Assembly (NCBI GenBank): GCA_009691525.1
Contig: SICG01000006.1
Location: forward strand, 2,501 to 51,072
Source of the DNA: Candidatus Latescibacterota bacterium
GTDB lineage: Bacteria; Latescibacterota; UBA2968; UBA8231
Reading direction: 5' to 3'
DNA: 48,572 nucleotides
Shown: positions 12,312 through 21,902 of the stretch, one piece after another
Position numbering within the stretch: position 1 is the stretch's first letter
How the letters are laid out: every line of letters begins with the position of its first letter
Program-made: the position numbers and the translations under genes
Notes under the pieces: model-generated
The model's database searches: none
The model's input: only the letters and a program-made list of their open reading frames with translations
Told to the model about the DNA's origin: nothing

Positions 12312-14285
12312 GTGTGCCGGGTGATCTTTCTGCTGGTGCTGGCCGTGGTGGTGGCGAGCGGCAACCCGGCCGTCGGGGAGTCGTACAGCCTGGCCTTCAG
12401 CAAGAGCAGCGACCGTTTGAGTTGGAAACCAGATCTGCCCAGCATGAACTGGGCGTTTCCCGTTGCCCTGTCCTCCGGAGCGGACTCGATGCGCATTTCA
12501 CTGGCCACTGACCTGAGTTACGCCCTGGACCAGCGGGATACGCTGAACGCCTGGCAGGACAATGCCTCGGTGCGCTCGTCGATCACTTACCCGATCCTGG
12601 GACCGCGGGCATCGATCGGTATCCAGGCCAGCGCCTCGAGCCGAAGCGCCACCCTGCAAAAACAGAAGATCCGCAACCAGAGCTACGGATTCCGCTTTCA
12701 GTACAGCCCGCTTCAGAGCGGTGCCTTCCGCAGCCTGAGCGCCAGTCTGACCCCGGGGGTGATCACCGCCCGGCGGGCCAGCCGCGCCAAGATCGACAGC
12801 ACCATCGAGGAAAAAGGGGTGCAGTACAACGCCTCGCTGCGGGTGTCACCGGAGTTGGCGGTGGGGGGGAAGAAGCTGATCTCCTCGTTGAGTCTGTCGA
12901 AACGGGACAATACCCTAAAGAACAACAAGGACCGCAACGAGAGCCTAAGCGTGAATCTGGGATACACCTTTACGCACGAACTGCGCACCAATTTCAGCCT
13001 GTCGCAGACCCGTTCGGAGCAGGGGGTGACCCGGGCCAAGATCAGCGAAATTCGCGACGAGGAACTGGTGCGGCGGGACACGGCGGTAGTGGCCGAACTC
13101 TCCCAGACCCAGGGGACCAATTTGACTTCGGATATGTCCCTCAAGCTGGGGCGTTTTGACCTGAATGGGAGGGCCGGCTTCAACGAGAGCCGCAATACCA
13201 ACACCGCCAACGCCGATGCCGACCCGCGCAACCAGTTTTTTGCCAAGGACCACGAGAACCAAAGTTGGAATTTCAGCACCAGCCTGTCGGGCAAGTTGCT
13301 CAGTAAGCTGACCAGCAGCGCCTCCTTCAAGTACGATGCAGCTGACCAACGCCGGCTGGTGGTGGGGCTGCCCGATGGGGAGATCTTTCGCGATTCCACC
13401 GACGACCGCGACAGCCAGAACACCTCGCTCAGTGGCCGGCTGGGCTGGCAACTGAACGAGGACCACAGCCTCGAGCTATCGAGCCAGGCCAGCTCGGGCA
13501 GGGCCGACAACCCCGGTGCCCCCGAGCAGAATCGCGATACTTTTAACAGCAACACTGGCCTGACCTACACCGGTAAGTTCGCCAGCGGTCTCAATCTGGA
13601 TGCGAAGCTGACCAACACCTATTCCCACAAGGTGAACCTGGACGCCCGCAGCGCCAGCGACAATTCTAGGAACAGGGAACTGAAGCTGAACCTGGGCACG
13701 CGCTATGAGCGACTGGGGGCCTCTTTCACCCACAGTTTCGATATCTCGGCCCGGCGCACGGTCTTTGATTTTGACCGCTTGCTTTACAACCGGCCGGAAA
13801 ACCGCAAGAGCAACATCCGCCGGGGCTGGGGTATGACCCATGGGGTGCAGCGGCGTTTCTTCGACGCCCTGCAGCTAAACGGTCGTTATGCGTACAACGC
13901 CGATGATTTTGGCCTATTGGTTGTCGAGGACCAATCGCAGTTGGTCAAAGAGGAGGACGCCGACCACACTCTTAGCTCTGGTCTGTCGTACAGTCTGGCC
14001 AAGGCCCTGTCCCTGGGGGCCAACTACAGCTACCGCCTGGACCGCCAGTGGGCCCACGATTACCATCTGGGCCAGGAGGCGCGCTCGCTCAACCGCTGCA
14101 ACCGCAACCGCACCCTGGGGTTGAACCTGAACTACAACCGATCGGAGGGCGCTGGCTCAGAACAGGCCACCAGTATCAACATGGCGGTGAGTCGGGCCCA
14201 CCAGGAGAACTGCAATGCCCCTGCCGACAAGAGCACGGCGCGGGACTTCGATAGCTTCAGAATCGCCCTGAAAAAGACCTTGTGA
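12312..14285 (+). CDS. Unknown outer-membrane beta-barrel protein
   Basis: A 657-aa protein of no recognised family. Residues 1-23 look like a signal peptide (VIFLLVLAVVVASG core, cleavage near GES). The rest is dominated by alternating polar/hydrophobic stretches rich in Ser, Asn, Arg and Leu, such as SLSVNLGYTFTHEL and LNLGTRYERLGASF. This is the pattern of a many-stranded transmembrane barrel with long charged turns, ending in FRIALKKTL. Two Cys lie near the C-terminus (about residues 595 and 636) and could form a disulfide. GTG 12312 follows GGAGGT by 7 nt. It sits 3 bp after rsmA, so it may be co-transcribed with housekeeping genes, an odd place for a surface protein. Confidence 0.7.
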   Translation: MCRVIFLLVLAVVVASGNPAVGESYSLAFSKSSDRLSWKPDLPSMNWAFPVALSSGADSMRISLATDLSYALDQRDTLNAWQDNASVRSSITYPILGPRASIGIQASASSRSATLQKQKIRNQSYGFRFQYSPLQSGAFRSLSASLTPGVITARRASRAKIDSTIEEKGVQYNASLRVSPELAVGGKKLISSLSLSKRDNTLKNNKDRNESLSVNLGYTFTHELRTNFSLSQTRSEQGVTRAKISEIRDEELVRRDTAVVAELSQTQGTNLTSDMSLKLGRFDLNGRAGFNESRNTNTANADADPRNQFFAKDHENQSWNFSTSLSGKLLSKLTSSASFKYDAADQRRLVVGLPDGEIFRDSTDDRDSQNTSLSGRLGWQLNEDHSLELSSQASSGRADNPGAPEQNRDTFNSNTGLTYTGKFASGLNLDAKLTNTYSHKVNLDARSASDNSRNRELKLNLGTRYERLGASFTHSFDISARRTVFDFDRLLYNRPENRKSNIRRGWGMTHGVQRRFFDALQLNGRYAYNADDFGLLVVEDQSQLVKEEDADHTLSSGLSYSLAKALSLGANYSYRLDRQWAHDYHLGQEARSLNRCNRNRTLGLNLNYNRSEGAGSEQATSINMAVSRAHQENCNAPADKSTARDFDSFRIALKKTL

Positions 14286-14338
14286 TTTCATGAGCCCCCG
14301 CCAGGGGGACCCTATAACCGCCCGAGGAGAGCGCAGCG

Positions 14339-15250
14339 ATGGAAGCTGAAAAGATCTGGTTCAACGGCAAATTGGTTCCCTGGCACGAGGCCAAGATCCA
14401 CGTGCTGGCCCACGTGGTCCACTACGGCTCCAGCGTCTTCGAGGGCGTCCGCTGCTACAATACCCGCAAGGGGCCGGCAGTCTTCCGTCTGCAGGATCAC
14501 ATCAACCGCCTCTACGATTCGGCCAAGATCTACCGCATGGAGATCCCCTACGCCAAGGAGGAACTGTGCGCCGCCGCGCTGGAGACCATCCGCGTCAACA
14601 AGCTGAAGGAGTGCTACATCCGCCCGGTGGTTTTTCGCGGCTATGGGTCGCGCGGGGTGAACCCCCTCGACTGCCCCGTGGATGCGGTGATTGCGGTGTG
14701 GGAATGGGGCCAGTACCTGGGACCCGAAGCCCTGGAAAAGGGGGTCTCGGCGTGTACGGCCTCGTGGAATCGGGTGGCGCCCAACACCCTGCCCTTCCTG
14801 GCCAAAGCCGGGGGCAACTATCTCAACTCGCAGTTGGTGAAGATGGAGGCCAAGATCAACGGGTACGACGAAGGCATTGTGCTGGGCACCGACGGCATGG
14901 TCAGCGAGGGCAGCGGCGAAAACATCTTCGCCATCAAGAACGAGGTCGTCTATACGCCCTCCTCGCATTTTTCCATCCTGCCTGGCATCACCCGGCACAC
15001 GGTCATCACCCTGGCCGAAGAGCTGGGGATGCGGGTGGAGCGGCGGGCCATCCCGCGCGAGTTTCTCTATATCGCTGACGAGGTGTTCTTCACTGGTACG
15101 GCGGCCGAGATCACGCCGGTGCGGGCCATCGACCAGATTGCCATCGGCAACGGCCACTGTGGACCCGTCACCCGGCGCCTGCAAGATGCTTTTTTCAAGT
15201 TGGTCAACGCCGAGGTCGAGGACCGCCGCGGCTGGTTGACCCCGGTGTGA
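14339..15250 (+). CDS. ilvE: Branched-chain amino acid aminotransferase
   Basis: A 303-aa fold-type IV PLP aminotransferase, the last step in Val, Leu and Ile synthesis. PLP lysine is Lys156 in [12 protein letters not shown], and the class signature EGSGENIF lies near 190. The N-terminal [11 protein letters not shown] (28-38) and C-terminal [13 protein letters not shown] are typical of IlvE and argue against D-amino acid transaminase or PabC. GAGGAGAG precedes ATG 14339. The short gap before it holds a CCCCC/GGGGG hairpin (14295-14308) with no T-run. No other ilv genes are nearby. Confidence 0.93.
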   Translation: MEAEKIWFNGKLVPWHEAKIHVLAHVVHYGSSVFEGVRCYNTRKGPAVFRLQDHINRLYDSAKIYRMEIPYAKEELCAAALETIRVNKLKECYIRPVVFRGYGSRGVNPLDCPVDAVIAVWEWGQYLGPEALEKGVSACTASWNRVAPNTLPFLAKAGGNYLNSQLVKMEAKINGYDEGIVLGTDGMVSEGSGENIFAIKNEVVYTPSSHFSILPGITRHTVITLAEELGMRVERRAIPREFLYIADEVFFTGTAAEITPVRAIDQIAIGNGHCGPVTRRLQDAFFKLVNAEVEDRRGWLTPV

Positions 15251-15263
15251 GGAGATAAATCTG

Positions 15264-17099
15264 ATGAATAGAATGTGCAGGATGGTGATCTCGCTAGGCG
15301 TTTTGGGGGTGCTGGCCGCCCCGGCCGGGGCAGTGGAGGTCTGGGACCAGATCCAGGCCATTCTGGCCGGCACCCGCGACATCGTGGTGCTGGATGGCAC
15401 CAACCCGGCGCCGCTGCGCCAACCCAAGACCGCAGCGCCCCAGTACGGGGATTGGCTGGTGGAGCACATGCTCTCCGACCCCGAGAACCTCAATCCCTAT
15501 ACCTCGAGCGATGCAGGGGCCTCGTCCGTGCACCGCTTTGTCTTCGAGTCGCTGCTCTACCCGGAGAACGAGCCGCCCTATGCCCTCAAGGGCCTGGTGG
15601 CCAAGGCCTACCCGACCATCTCGGCCGATAAGCTCTCTTACACCTTTGAGTTGCGCCCGGACGTGCTCTTTGCCGACGGCCATCCACTCACTGCCGCCGA
15701 CGTGCTCTTCAGCATGAAGACCATCATGAACCCCCAGGTCCTGGCCCCCCACCTGCGCAATTACTACGAGGCGGTGAAGGACGTGCGCCTGGAGGGGGAT
15801 TACCGGATTACCTTTCTGTGCAGTGAGCCTTACTTCCGCAACGACATGATGCTGGGCGGCTTCGAGATCCTGCCCCGCCACTTCTACGACCCCGAAGGGC
15901 TGATGGCACCGGTACCTCTGAGCAGCCTGGTGGACGGCTCCTGGGAACAGGGGCCATATGCGGAGGGAGTGAAGAAGTTCGGCGAGCAGTTCAACCAGAA
16001 CTTCAACCGCAGGCTCCTGGGGTCTGGACCCTACCTGATCGCTGACCCCGAGCGCGACGTGGTCACCCAGCAAAAGGTGGTGCTCAGCCGCAATGACCAC
16101 TACTGGGGGCAGGGCAAGGAGGGACTGCCGGCCAGCGGGTACGTGGAGAAGATCGTCTTCAAGATCATCAACAACTTGGACGCCGCCTTTATCGAGCTGA
16201 CCAACGGCCAACTCGACAGGCACAACCTGCAACCGCTGGAGTTCAAGGAAAAGAGCTGGTCAGACGACTTCAACCAGCGCTTCCTCAAGGGCATCGAGTA
16301 CTCCAGCGGCTACGCCTATATCGGCTGGAACAACCGCCACCCCATCTTCCGCGACCAGTTGGTGCGCCAGGCCATGACCTGTCTGACCAACCGGGAGGAG
16401 ATGATCCGTAGCCTGCTCTTTGGGCTGGGCGAGACCATCGAGAGTCCGATCCACAAATTCCGTCCCGAATACAACAACAACCTGAAACCCTACCCCTACG
16501 ATCCCGACCAGGCGGCCAAATTGCTGGCCCAGGCCGGCTGGGCTGACAGCGATGGGGACGGCGTCCTCGACAAGAACATCGACGGCACACTGACGCCGTT
16601 CTCTTTTGAGATCCTGGTCAATTCGGGCAACCAGTTGCGCAAGGATGTGGCCCTGACTCTCCAGAACGAACTGAAGGATGCCGGCATCGACTGCAAGGTG
16701 CGCGAGCTGGACTGGTCCATCCTCCTGCAGCAGGTCAAAGGGCAGGACTTCGCTGCGGTGGTGCTGGGCTGGACCGGCAGCATGCGTTTCCCCCCCGACA
16801 ACTACCAGATCTGGCATTCCTCCCAATCCGCGGGACGGGGCTCGAACCACATCGGTTTTGCCAATGTGGAGGTGGACAAGATCCTCGAGGACTACCGCCG
16901 AGAATTCGATCCGAAAAAACGCATCGCGCTGTACCAGCGCTACCAGGAAATCCTCCACGAGGAGCAGCCCTATACCTTCCTGTGGATGAGCCGGGTGGCC
17001 CGCGCCTACAGCCGGCGTTTCCAGGGGGTCAACTGGTATCCGATGGGGGCCGACACCCAGGAGTGGTGGGTCAAAACGGCCGACCGGATATATAATTGA
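15264..17099 (+). CDS. Peptide/oligosaccharide-type ABC transporter substrate-binding protein (SBP family 5)
   Basis: A 611-aa periplasmic binding protein of the OppA/DppA family. A signal peptide covers 1-23 (MVISLGVLGVLAAPAGA core). Family features include DPENLNPYTSSDA near 71, ADGHPLTAADVLFSMK near 140 and GSGPYLI near 255. An acidic loop, DSDGDGVLDKNIDG near 430, resembles those of Gram-negative OppA-like proteins. The Shine-Dalgarno GAGGAG overlaps the ilvE stop, so the two are probably coupled. No permeases are adjacent; the OppB/OppC pair 16 kb downstream could be the partner. The ligand cannot be read from the sequence. Confidence 0.88.
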   Translation: MNRMCRMVISLGVLGVLAAPAGAVEVWDQIQAILAGTRDIVVLDGTNPAPLRQPKTAAPQYGDWLVEHMLSDPENLNPYTSSDAGASSVHRFVFESLLYPENEPPYALKGLVAKAYPTISADKLSYTFELRPDVLFADGHPLTAADVLFSMKTIMNPQVLAPHLRNYYEAVKDVRLEGDYRITFLCSEPYFRNDMMLGGFEILPRHFYDPEGLMAPVPLSSLVDGSWEQGPYAEGVKKFGEQFNQNFNRRLLGSGPYLIADPERDVVTQQKVVLSRNDHYWGQGKEGLPASGYVEKIVFKIINNLDAAFIELTNGQLDRHNLQPLEFKEKSWSDDFNQRFLKGIEYSSGYAYIGWNNRHPIFRDQLVRQAMTCLTNREEMIRSLLFGLGETIESPIHKFRPEYNNNLKPYPYDPDQAAKLLAQAGWADSDGDGVLDKNIDGTLTPFSFEILVNSGNQLRKDVALTLQNELKDAGIDCKVRELDWSILLQQVKGQDFAAVVLGWTGSMRFPPDNYQIWHSSQSAGRGSNHIGFANVEVDKILEDYRREFDPKKRIALYQRYQEILHEEQPYTFLWMSRVARAYSRRFQGVNWYPMGADTQEWWVKTADRIYN

Positions 17100-17100
17100 T

Positions 17101-17541
17101 ATGGAGCCGGGCCGGGAGGCACCGGGGGAGGCTGGCTTGCGCTGGACTGCGCACCCGCTGAGGGAAGAACCCTGGCCCAAGTCCGCGGTCCTGGGCGGGG
17201 TAGTGGCGGTCCTTGCTGCCGGGGTGGCCTGGAGCTTCGAAGGCCTGGGGTACGGGCTCTTTTCCCTGGGGGTGTTGTTGACCTCCCTGTCGTCCTATTT
17301 CTGTCCGACCCACTATCTGCTCGACGAGCAAGGGGTGCAGGTCCAGCACCTGGGTCACCGCCGGCAGCGGCCTTGGCGGCAATTCTGCCGTATCGACCGG
17401 TGCCGGGAAGGGATCTTCCTCAGCCCCTTTGCGTACCCCAACTGCCTCGATTCGTTCAGAGGCTGTCTGCTGCGCGCCCCCCGCGATCCGGAGGCGGTCC
17501 GCCACTTTGCCCAGTCCCATGTCTGTTCTAGAACGTTTTAG
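17101..17541 (+). CDS. Hypothetical two-helix membrane protein
   Basis: A 146-aa protein of no recognised family. It has a cytoplasmic N-tail, a hydrophobic hairpin (about 30-45 and 50-66) and a C-terminal domain of about 75 residues whose start (THYLLDEQGVQVQHLGHRR) resembles the beta strands of bacterial PH-like domains. Five Cys fall in the C-terminal two-thirds. ATG 17101 is 1 bp after the preceding stop, and its end overlaps the next gene by 23 bp. It looks like the first gene of the MutL/DUF6754 operon. Confidence 0.65.
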   Translation: MEPGREAPGEAGLRWTAHPLREEPWPKSAVLGGVVAVLAAGVAWSFEGLGYGLFSLGVLLTSLSSYFCPTHYLLDEQGVQVQHLGHRRQRPWRQFCRIDRCREGIFLSPFAYPNCLDSFRGCLLRAPRDPEAVRHFAQSHVCSRTF

Positions 17542-17851
17542 CGCCTGGTGGGCGTATGCCTTTGCCGTGGACGGACCCCCACTGGAGCCCGATCCCCGGG
17601 AGCGCGAGGTGGCGGCCCGGCTAGCCCAATTTGTCGCCCGGCGTCAGCTGGTAACCCCGGCGCTGATGCTGCTGGAGTCGGGGAGGCCGCTCAATTTTAT
17701 TGGCAGCCAGGTGTTGGCCTTCCTGGCACCTTTTGCCACTCTAATTTTTTCGCGGGACGAGTATGAGGTGCTGGTTCGGCTGCTGGAGCGGCGCCAGGGC
17801 CTGGATGTGTTGATCGAGGCCCTGGACCAAGCGCAGGAGCCCCATGCCTGA
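17519..17851 (+). CDS. Hypothetical 110-aa protein upstream of mutL-like gene
   Basis: An unrecognised protein, mostly helical. Residues 1-11 are followed by AYAFAVDGPPLEPDPRE, then a hydrophobic stretch (VLAFLAPFATLIF, about 66-78) that is short for a membrane helix, then acidic/basic helices. The frame is open from 17429, but ATG 17519 (MSVLERFSAWWAYAF) is the better start because the upstream part is the preceding gene read in another frame. It overlaps the MutL-like start by 8 bp, implying coupled translation and a linked function. Confidence 0.65.
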   Translation: MSVLERFSAWWAYAFAVDGPPLEPDPREREVAARLAQFVARRQLVTPALMLLESGRPLNFIGSQVLAFLAPFATLIFSRDEYEVLVRLLERRQGLDVLIEALDQAQEPHA

Positions 17852-19619
17852 TCTGGAAGTAATCATCGCCACCGATTGCGGCAGCACCACCACCAAGGCC
17901 ATCCTCATCGAGAAGAAGGAGGGGGTGTACCGCCAGACCTTTCGCGGCGAAGCGCCCACCACGGTGGAAGCCCCTTTCGAGGATGTCACCCGCGGCGTGC
18001 TCAACGCCATCCAGGAGGTGGAGGAACTGTCGGGCCGCCAGATCCTCGACGGGGAGCGGATCATCACCCCGGCAGCGGGGCAGCGGGGCGTCGATATCTA
18101 CATCTCCACCAGCAGCGCCGGCGGCGGGCTGCAGATGATGGTGGGCGGGGTGGTGCAGTCGATGACCGCCGAAAGCGCCCAGCGCTGCGCCCTGGGCGCC
18201 GGGGCCATTGTCATGGATGTGCTGGCGGCCAACGACGGCCGGCTCCCCCACCAGAAGATCGAGCGCATCCGCCAGCTCAGGCCCGACATGGTGCTGCTCT
18301 CGGGCGGCACCGACGGCGGCACGGTGAGCCACGTGGTGGAACTAGCCGAGTTCATCGCCGCTGCCGATCCCCGCCCCCGCTTCGGGGTGGGCTTCAAGCT
18401 GCCGGTGATCTACGCCGGCAACCGCGAGGCCCAGGCAGCGGTGCAACAGGTGCTGGGCGGGAAGACCTCCCTGACGATGACGGAAAACATTCGCCCGGTG
18501 CTCGAACGGGAAAATCTGGGCCCCGCCCGCCAGGCTATTCACGACCTCTTCCTGGAACACGTGATGGCCCAGGCCCCCGGGTACCGCAAGTTGATGGAGT
18601 GGACCGGGGCGCCGGTTATACCCACCCCGGCGGCGGTGGGCCAGATCATCCAGACCATTGCCGTGCAGCAGGGCATCAACGTGGTGGGGGTGGACATCGG
18701 TGGGGCCACCACCGATGTGTTCAGCGTCTTCGGGGAGACCTTTAATCGCACGGTGAGCGCCAACCTCGGGATGTCCTACAGCATCGGCAATGTGCTGGCC
18801 TCCGCCGGCCTGGAGAACATCCTGCGCTGGGTGCCCTTCCGCGTCGAGGAGTCCCAGCTGCGCGACCGCATCAAGAACAAGATGATCCGCCCCACCACCA
18901 TTCCCCAACTCCTCGAGGAACTGCAGTTGGAACAGGCCATCGCCCGCGAGGCACTGCGCCTGGCCTTTGTCCAGCACCGCGAACTGGCGGTGGAGCTGAA
19001 GGGGGTGCAGGCCGAGCGCACCCTGTCGGATGTGTTTTCGCAGAGCGCCGGCGGCGAGAGCCTGGTCAGCATGATGGCGCTCAACCTGCTGGTGGGCAGC
19101 GGCGGGGTGCTCTCCCATGCGCCGCGCCGCGCCCAGACTGCGGCCATGCTCATCGACGCTTTCCAGCCCGAAGGGGTGACCCGGCTGGCGGTGGACAGCA
19201 TCTTCATGATGCCCCATCTGGGGGTGCTCAGCACGGTTTCGGAGCGGGCGGCCACCGAGGTCTTTGAACACGACTGCCTCATCTACCTGGGCACCTGCAT
19301 TGCCCCCAAGGGCAGCGGCAAGTCCGGCGAGGTGTGCGCCACCTACCAGGTGTCGTTGCCCCAAGGGTCGCAGGCCGGCGAGTTGCGGGTGGGGCAGTTG
19401 CTGCGTTTCCCCCTGGAGGGCGAGGCCGAGGTGGTGGTGCGGCCGGGGCGGGGTTGGGATGTGGGCGCCGGGCCGGGCCAGGAATTGCGGGCCAAAGCGA
19501 AGGGTGGAGAAGTGGGGCTGATCATAGACGGCCGGGGCCGGCCTCTCTATTTTTCCGAGCGGCCCGAGGAACGCCTGGCCCAGGTCACCACCTGGGAGCA
19601 GGCGCTGGAGCTGTACTGA
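17844..19619 (+). CDS. MutL/GlmL-family ASKHA ATPase (glutamate mutase L family)
   Basis: A 591-aa protein of the GlmL/MutL family, named for genes lying between the subunits of adenosylcobalamin-dependent glutamate mutase and thought to act as a reactivating chaperone. ASKHA nucleotide-binding motifs are visible: DCGSTTTKA (11-19, phosphate 1), GVDIGGATTDVF near 282 (phosphate 2) and a Gly-rich LLVGSGGVLSH near 413-423. No mutase subunit, methylaspartase or other B12 enzyme is encoded nearby. Instead it is translationally locked between small unknown genes and DUF6754-type membrane proteins. The family call is firm; the job here is unknown and may be energy coupling or assembly of the membrane complex. 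Confidence 0.9.
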   Translation: MPDLEVIIATDCGSTTTKAILIEKKEGVYRQTFRGEAPTTVEAPFEDVTRGVLNAIQEVEELSGRQILDGERIITPAAGQRGVDIYISTSSAGGGLQMMVGGVVQSMTAESAQRCALGAGAIVMDVLAANDGRLPHQKIERIRQLRPDMVLLSGGTDGGTVSHVVELAEFIAAADPRPRFGVGFKLPVIYAGNREAQAAVQQVLGGKTSLTMTENIRPVLERENLGPARQAIHDLFLEHVMAQAPGYRKLMEWTGAPVIPTPAAVGQIIQTIAVQQGINVVGVDIGGATTDVFSVFGETFNRTVSANLGMSYSIGNVLASAGLENILRWVPFRVEESQLRDRIKNKMIRPTTIPQLLEELQLEQAIAREALRLAFVQHRELAVELKGVQAERTLSDVFSQSAGGESLVSMMALNLLVGSGGVLSHAPRRAQTAAMLIDAFQPEGVTRLAVDSIFMMPHLGVLSTVSERAATEVFEHDCLIYLGTCIAPKGSGKSGEVCATYQVSLPQGSQAGELRVGQLLRFPLEGEAEVVVRPGRGWDVGAGPGQELRAKAKGGEVGLIIDGRGRPLYFSERPEERLAQVTTWEQALELY

Positions 19620-19620
19620 G

Positions 19621-20733
19621 ATGGCCCATGCCTATACCCCCGGCCTGCGGGTGACCCGGCAGGCGGTGATTCACAAGCAGCGGCGCTTGCCCCTCAAGGG
19701 CCAAGTGCTGGTCGAAGTGGGCCAGCAGGTGCAGCGCGACCAGGTCGTGGCCCGCACCGAATTGCCCGGCGAGGTGAGTATCCTGAATCTGGTCAACCGC
19801 CTGGGGATTACCCCAGGGGAACTGCCCGGGCACCTGCTCAAAAAGGAAGGCGAGGCAGTGGCGGCCGGTGAGCCCTTGGCTGAGACCCGCCCGCTGATCA
19901 AGTGGTTCAAGACCACGGTGGAGTCGCCGGTGGCCGGCACGGTGGAGAGCATCTCGGCAGTCACCGGGCAGGTGATGATCCGCCAGGCCCCCCGCCCAGT
20001 GGAGGTGCGGGCCTATGTGGACGGCCTGGTGGTGGAGGTGCTGGAGGGAGAAGGCGTGAACGTGGAAGTGCGCGGGGCGCTGGTACAGGGTATCTTTGGC
20101 GTGGGCGGCGAGTACTGGGGCACCATACACCTGGGGGTGGCCGATCCAAGCGAAAGACTGGAACTGGTGGGGCCCGAATGCCGGGGCAAGATCGTGGTGG
20201 CCGGCAGTCTGATCACCAGCCAGGCCATCCGGCAGGCGCGGGCAGTGGGGGCAGTGGGAGTGATCGGGGGCGGGATTCGCGACCAGGACCTGCGCGAATT
20301 GCTGGGCTACGACCTGGGGGTGGCCATCACCGGGGCCGAGGACCTGGGTCTGGCGGTGATCGCCACCGAGGGCTTCGGCGAGATTGCCATGGCCCGCAAA
20401 ACCTTCGAGTTGCTCCGCGCCTGCGAGGGCAGGGAGGCTTCGCTGTGCGGGGCCACCCAGATCCGCGCCGGGGTGTTGCGGCCCGAAATAATTGTGCCAG
20501 GGGCAGTGGAGGGCGGCGCGCCCGTCCTTGCCCATTCGGAGGGATTACAGGTTGGGGATGTGGTGCGACTGATCCGGGTGCCCTACTTTGGCCGACTGGG
20601 CAAGGTCAGCGCCCTGCCCGCCGATTTGCGGCAAATGGAATCGGAGACCTGGGTGCGGGCACTGGAAGTGGAATTTGAGGACGGCGTCCGGGCGCTGGTG
20701 CCCAGGGCCAATGTCGAGGCCATCGAAGAATGA
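19621..20733 (+). CDS. Conserved unknown protein with barrel-sandwich-like N-half and C-terminal KOW-like domain
   Basis: A 370-aa soluble protein. Residues about 20-145 resemble a barrel-sandwich hybrid (biotinyl/lipoyl-like or RnfC-like): PLKGQVLVEVGQQVQRDQ, VESPVAGTVESIS and VDGLVVEVLEGEGVNVEV are strand-turn repeats, but no MKM-type modified lysine is present. The middle (about 170-280) is an alpha/beta domain with GGGIRDQDLRELLGYDLGVA. The C-terminus (about 305-370) looks like a KOW/SH3 barrel: VGDVVRLIRVPYFGRLGKV. ATG 19621 is 1 bp after the MutL stop, and its end overlaps the DUF6754 gene (ATGA). It may be a scaffold; no enzymatic motif is recognised. Confidence 0.72.
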   Translation: MAHAYTPGLRVTRQAVIHKQRRLPLKGQVLVEVGQQVQRDQVVARTELPGEVSILNLVNRLGITPGELPGHLLKKEGEAVAAGEPLAETRPLIKWFKTTVESPVAGTVESISAVTGQVMIRQAPRPVEVRAYVDGLVVEVLEGEGVNVEVRGALVQGIFGVGGEYWGTIHLGVADPSERLELVGPECRGKIVVAGSLITSQAIRQARAVGAVGVIGGGIRDQDLRELLGYDLGVAITGAEDLGLAVIATEGFGEIAMARKTFELLRACEGREASLCGATQIRAGVLRPEIIVPGAVEGGAPVLAHSEGLQVGDVVRLIRVPYFGRLGKVSALPADLRQMESETWVRALEVEFEDGVRALVPRANVEAIEE

Positions 20734-21893
20734 GCGCTAAGTTAGTTGCAATCGGTCTGCTATTGGCCGCTGTCGGGGTCGGGGCCCTGGAAGCGCCGGC
20801 TGCCGTGGAGGCCTTTGACGCCCCAGACGACGCCGGCGGCAGCATCACCGTGCGCTGGCCCAGGGTCGCCGAGGAGGAGGGGGTGGTGTATCAGGTGGCG
20901 GTGGCCCTGGCCCCTGAAGGCCCTTTCTACCAGGTGGCCGGAATAAATGCCGCGCCCGCGGCGCAGGACCATTACCAGATCCAGGCCAGTCAGTACACCA
21001 TTCCGGATTCAGCCGGCACCTTGCCCATCGAAAACGACCGGACCTATTATTTTCATGTGGATGTCTGGCGGGGCGGCGAAGTGGCCGAAGCCCCGTTGGT
21101 GGCCCAGGCCCGAGCCGAAGAAAACCTGTTCAACTGGTCCAAGCTGAATAACTTCGTCATCGGTTCGGCATTTTCCCTCATCATCCTGGGCTGCATCGCC
21201 CTGGCCCGCCGCCGCGACCTCTATATCCGGCGCATCGCTGGGCTCGAGGCCCTGGACCAGGCTTTGGGCCGGGCCACCGAGATGGGCAAGCCGGTGCTTT
21301 TCATCCACGGCCTGCAGACCATGGACAACGTCTCCACCATTGCCGCCGTCAATATCCTGGGGCGGGTAGCGCGGCGCACTGCCGCGTACGACACCGCCCT
21401 GCGGGTGGCCAACAATGACCCGGTGGTGATGGCGGTCAGCCAGGAGGTGGTGAAGGAGGCCTATCTGGAGGCGGGCCGCCCCGACGCCTACAACCCCGAC
21501 AGCGTGTACCTGGCGGCCACCGAACAGTTCGCCTACGCGGCAGCCCTCGAAGGAGTCATGGTCCGCGATCGGCCGGCGGCCCATATCATGATGGGCTACT
21601 TCTACGGCGAGGCACTGCTGCTGGCCGAAACCGGGAGCACCACCGGGGCCATTCAGATCGCCGGCACCGACTCCTATACCCAGCTCCCCTTCTTTGTGAC
21701 CACCTGCGACTATACTCTGATGGGGGAAGAACTCTACGCGGCCAGCGCCTACCTGTCGCGCGAGCCCAGGCTGCTGGGCAGCCTCAAGGGCCAGGACCTC
21801 GGGAAGGCTATGCTCATCGCCGTGTTGGTGGGCGGGGCGCTGCTGGCCACCTGCGGGGTGCAGGCCCTGACCCTGGCTTTTACCGCTCACTGA
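20730..21893 (+). CDS. DUF6754 membrane protein with N-terminal Fn3-like domain
   Basis: A 387-aa protein. A signal-like segment (1-20) is followed by an extracytoplasmic domain resembling fibronectin type III (about 24-130, ending YYFHVDVWRG), then a membrane helix (about 145-162). The conserved cytoplasmic DUF6754 core (about 165-360) includes IRRIAGLEALDQALGRATEM, NDPVVMAVSQEVVKEAYLEA, AAHIMMGYFYGEALLLAETG and GEELYAASAYLSREP. A final helix lies near 362-384. The DUF6754 match is from memory of the family pattern. Function is unknown. It overlaps the previous gene by 4 bp and is followed by a strong GAGGAGG for the next. Confidence 0.8.
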   Translation: MSAKLVAIGLLLAAVGVGALEAPAAVEAFDAPDDAGGSITVRWPRVAEEEGVVYQVAVALAPEGPFYQVAGINAAPAAQDHYQIQASQYTIPDSAGTLPIENDRTYYFHVDVWRGGEVAEAPLVAQARAEENLFNWSKLNNFVIGSAFSLIILGCIALARRRDLYIRRIAGLEALDQALGRATEMGKPVLFIHGLQTMDNVSTIAAVNILGRVARRTAAYDTALRVANNDPVVMAVSQEVVKEAYLEAGRPDAYNPDSVYLAATEQFAYAAALEGVMVRDRPAAHIMMGYFYGEALLLAETGSTTGAIQIAGTDSYTQLPFFVTTCDYTLMGEELYAASAYLSREPRLLGSLKGQDLGKAMLIAVLVGGALLATCGVQALTLAFTAH

Positions 21894-21902
21894 GGAGGAA
21901 CC

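Noticed and set aside
14295-14308. CCCCC/GGGGG hairpin before ilvE as a terminator
   Set aside because: Only a 5-bp stem and no T-run; the ilvE gene has a strong Shine-Dalgarno right after it.
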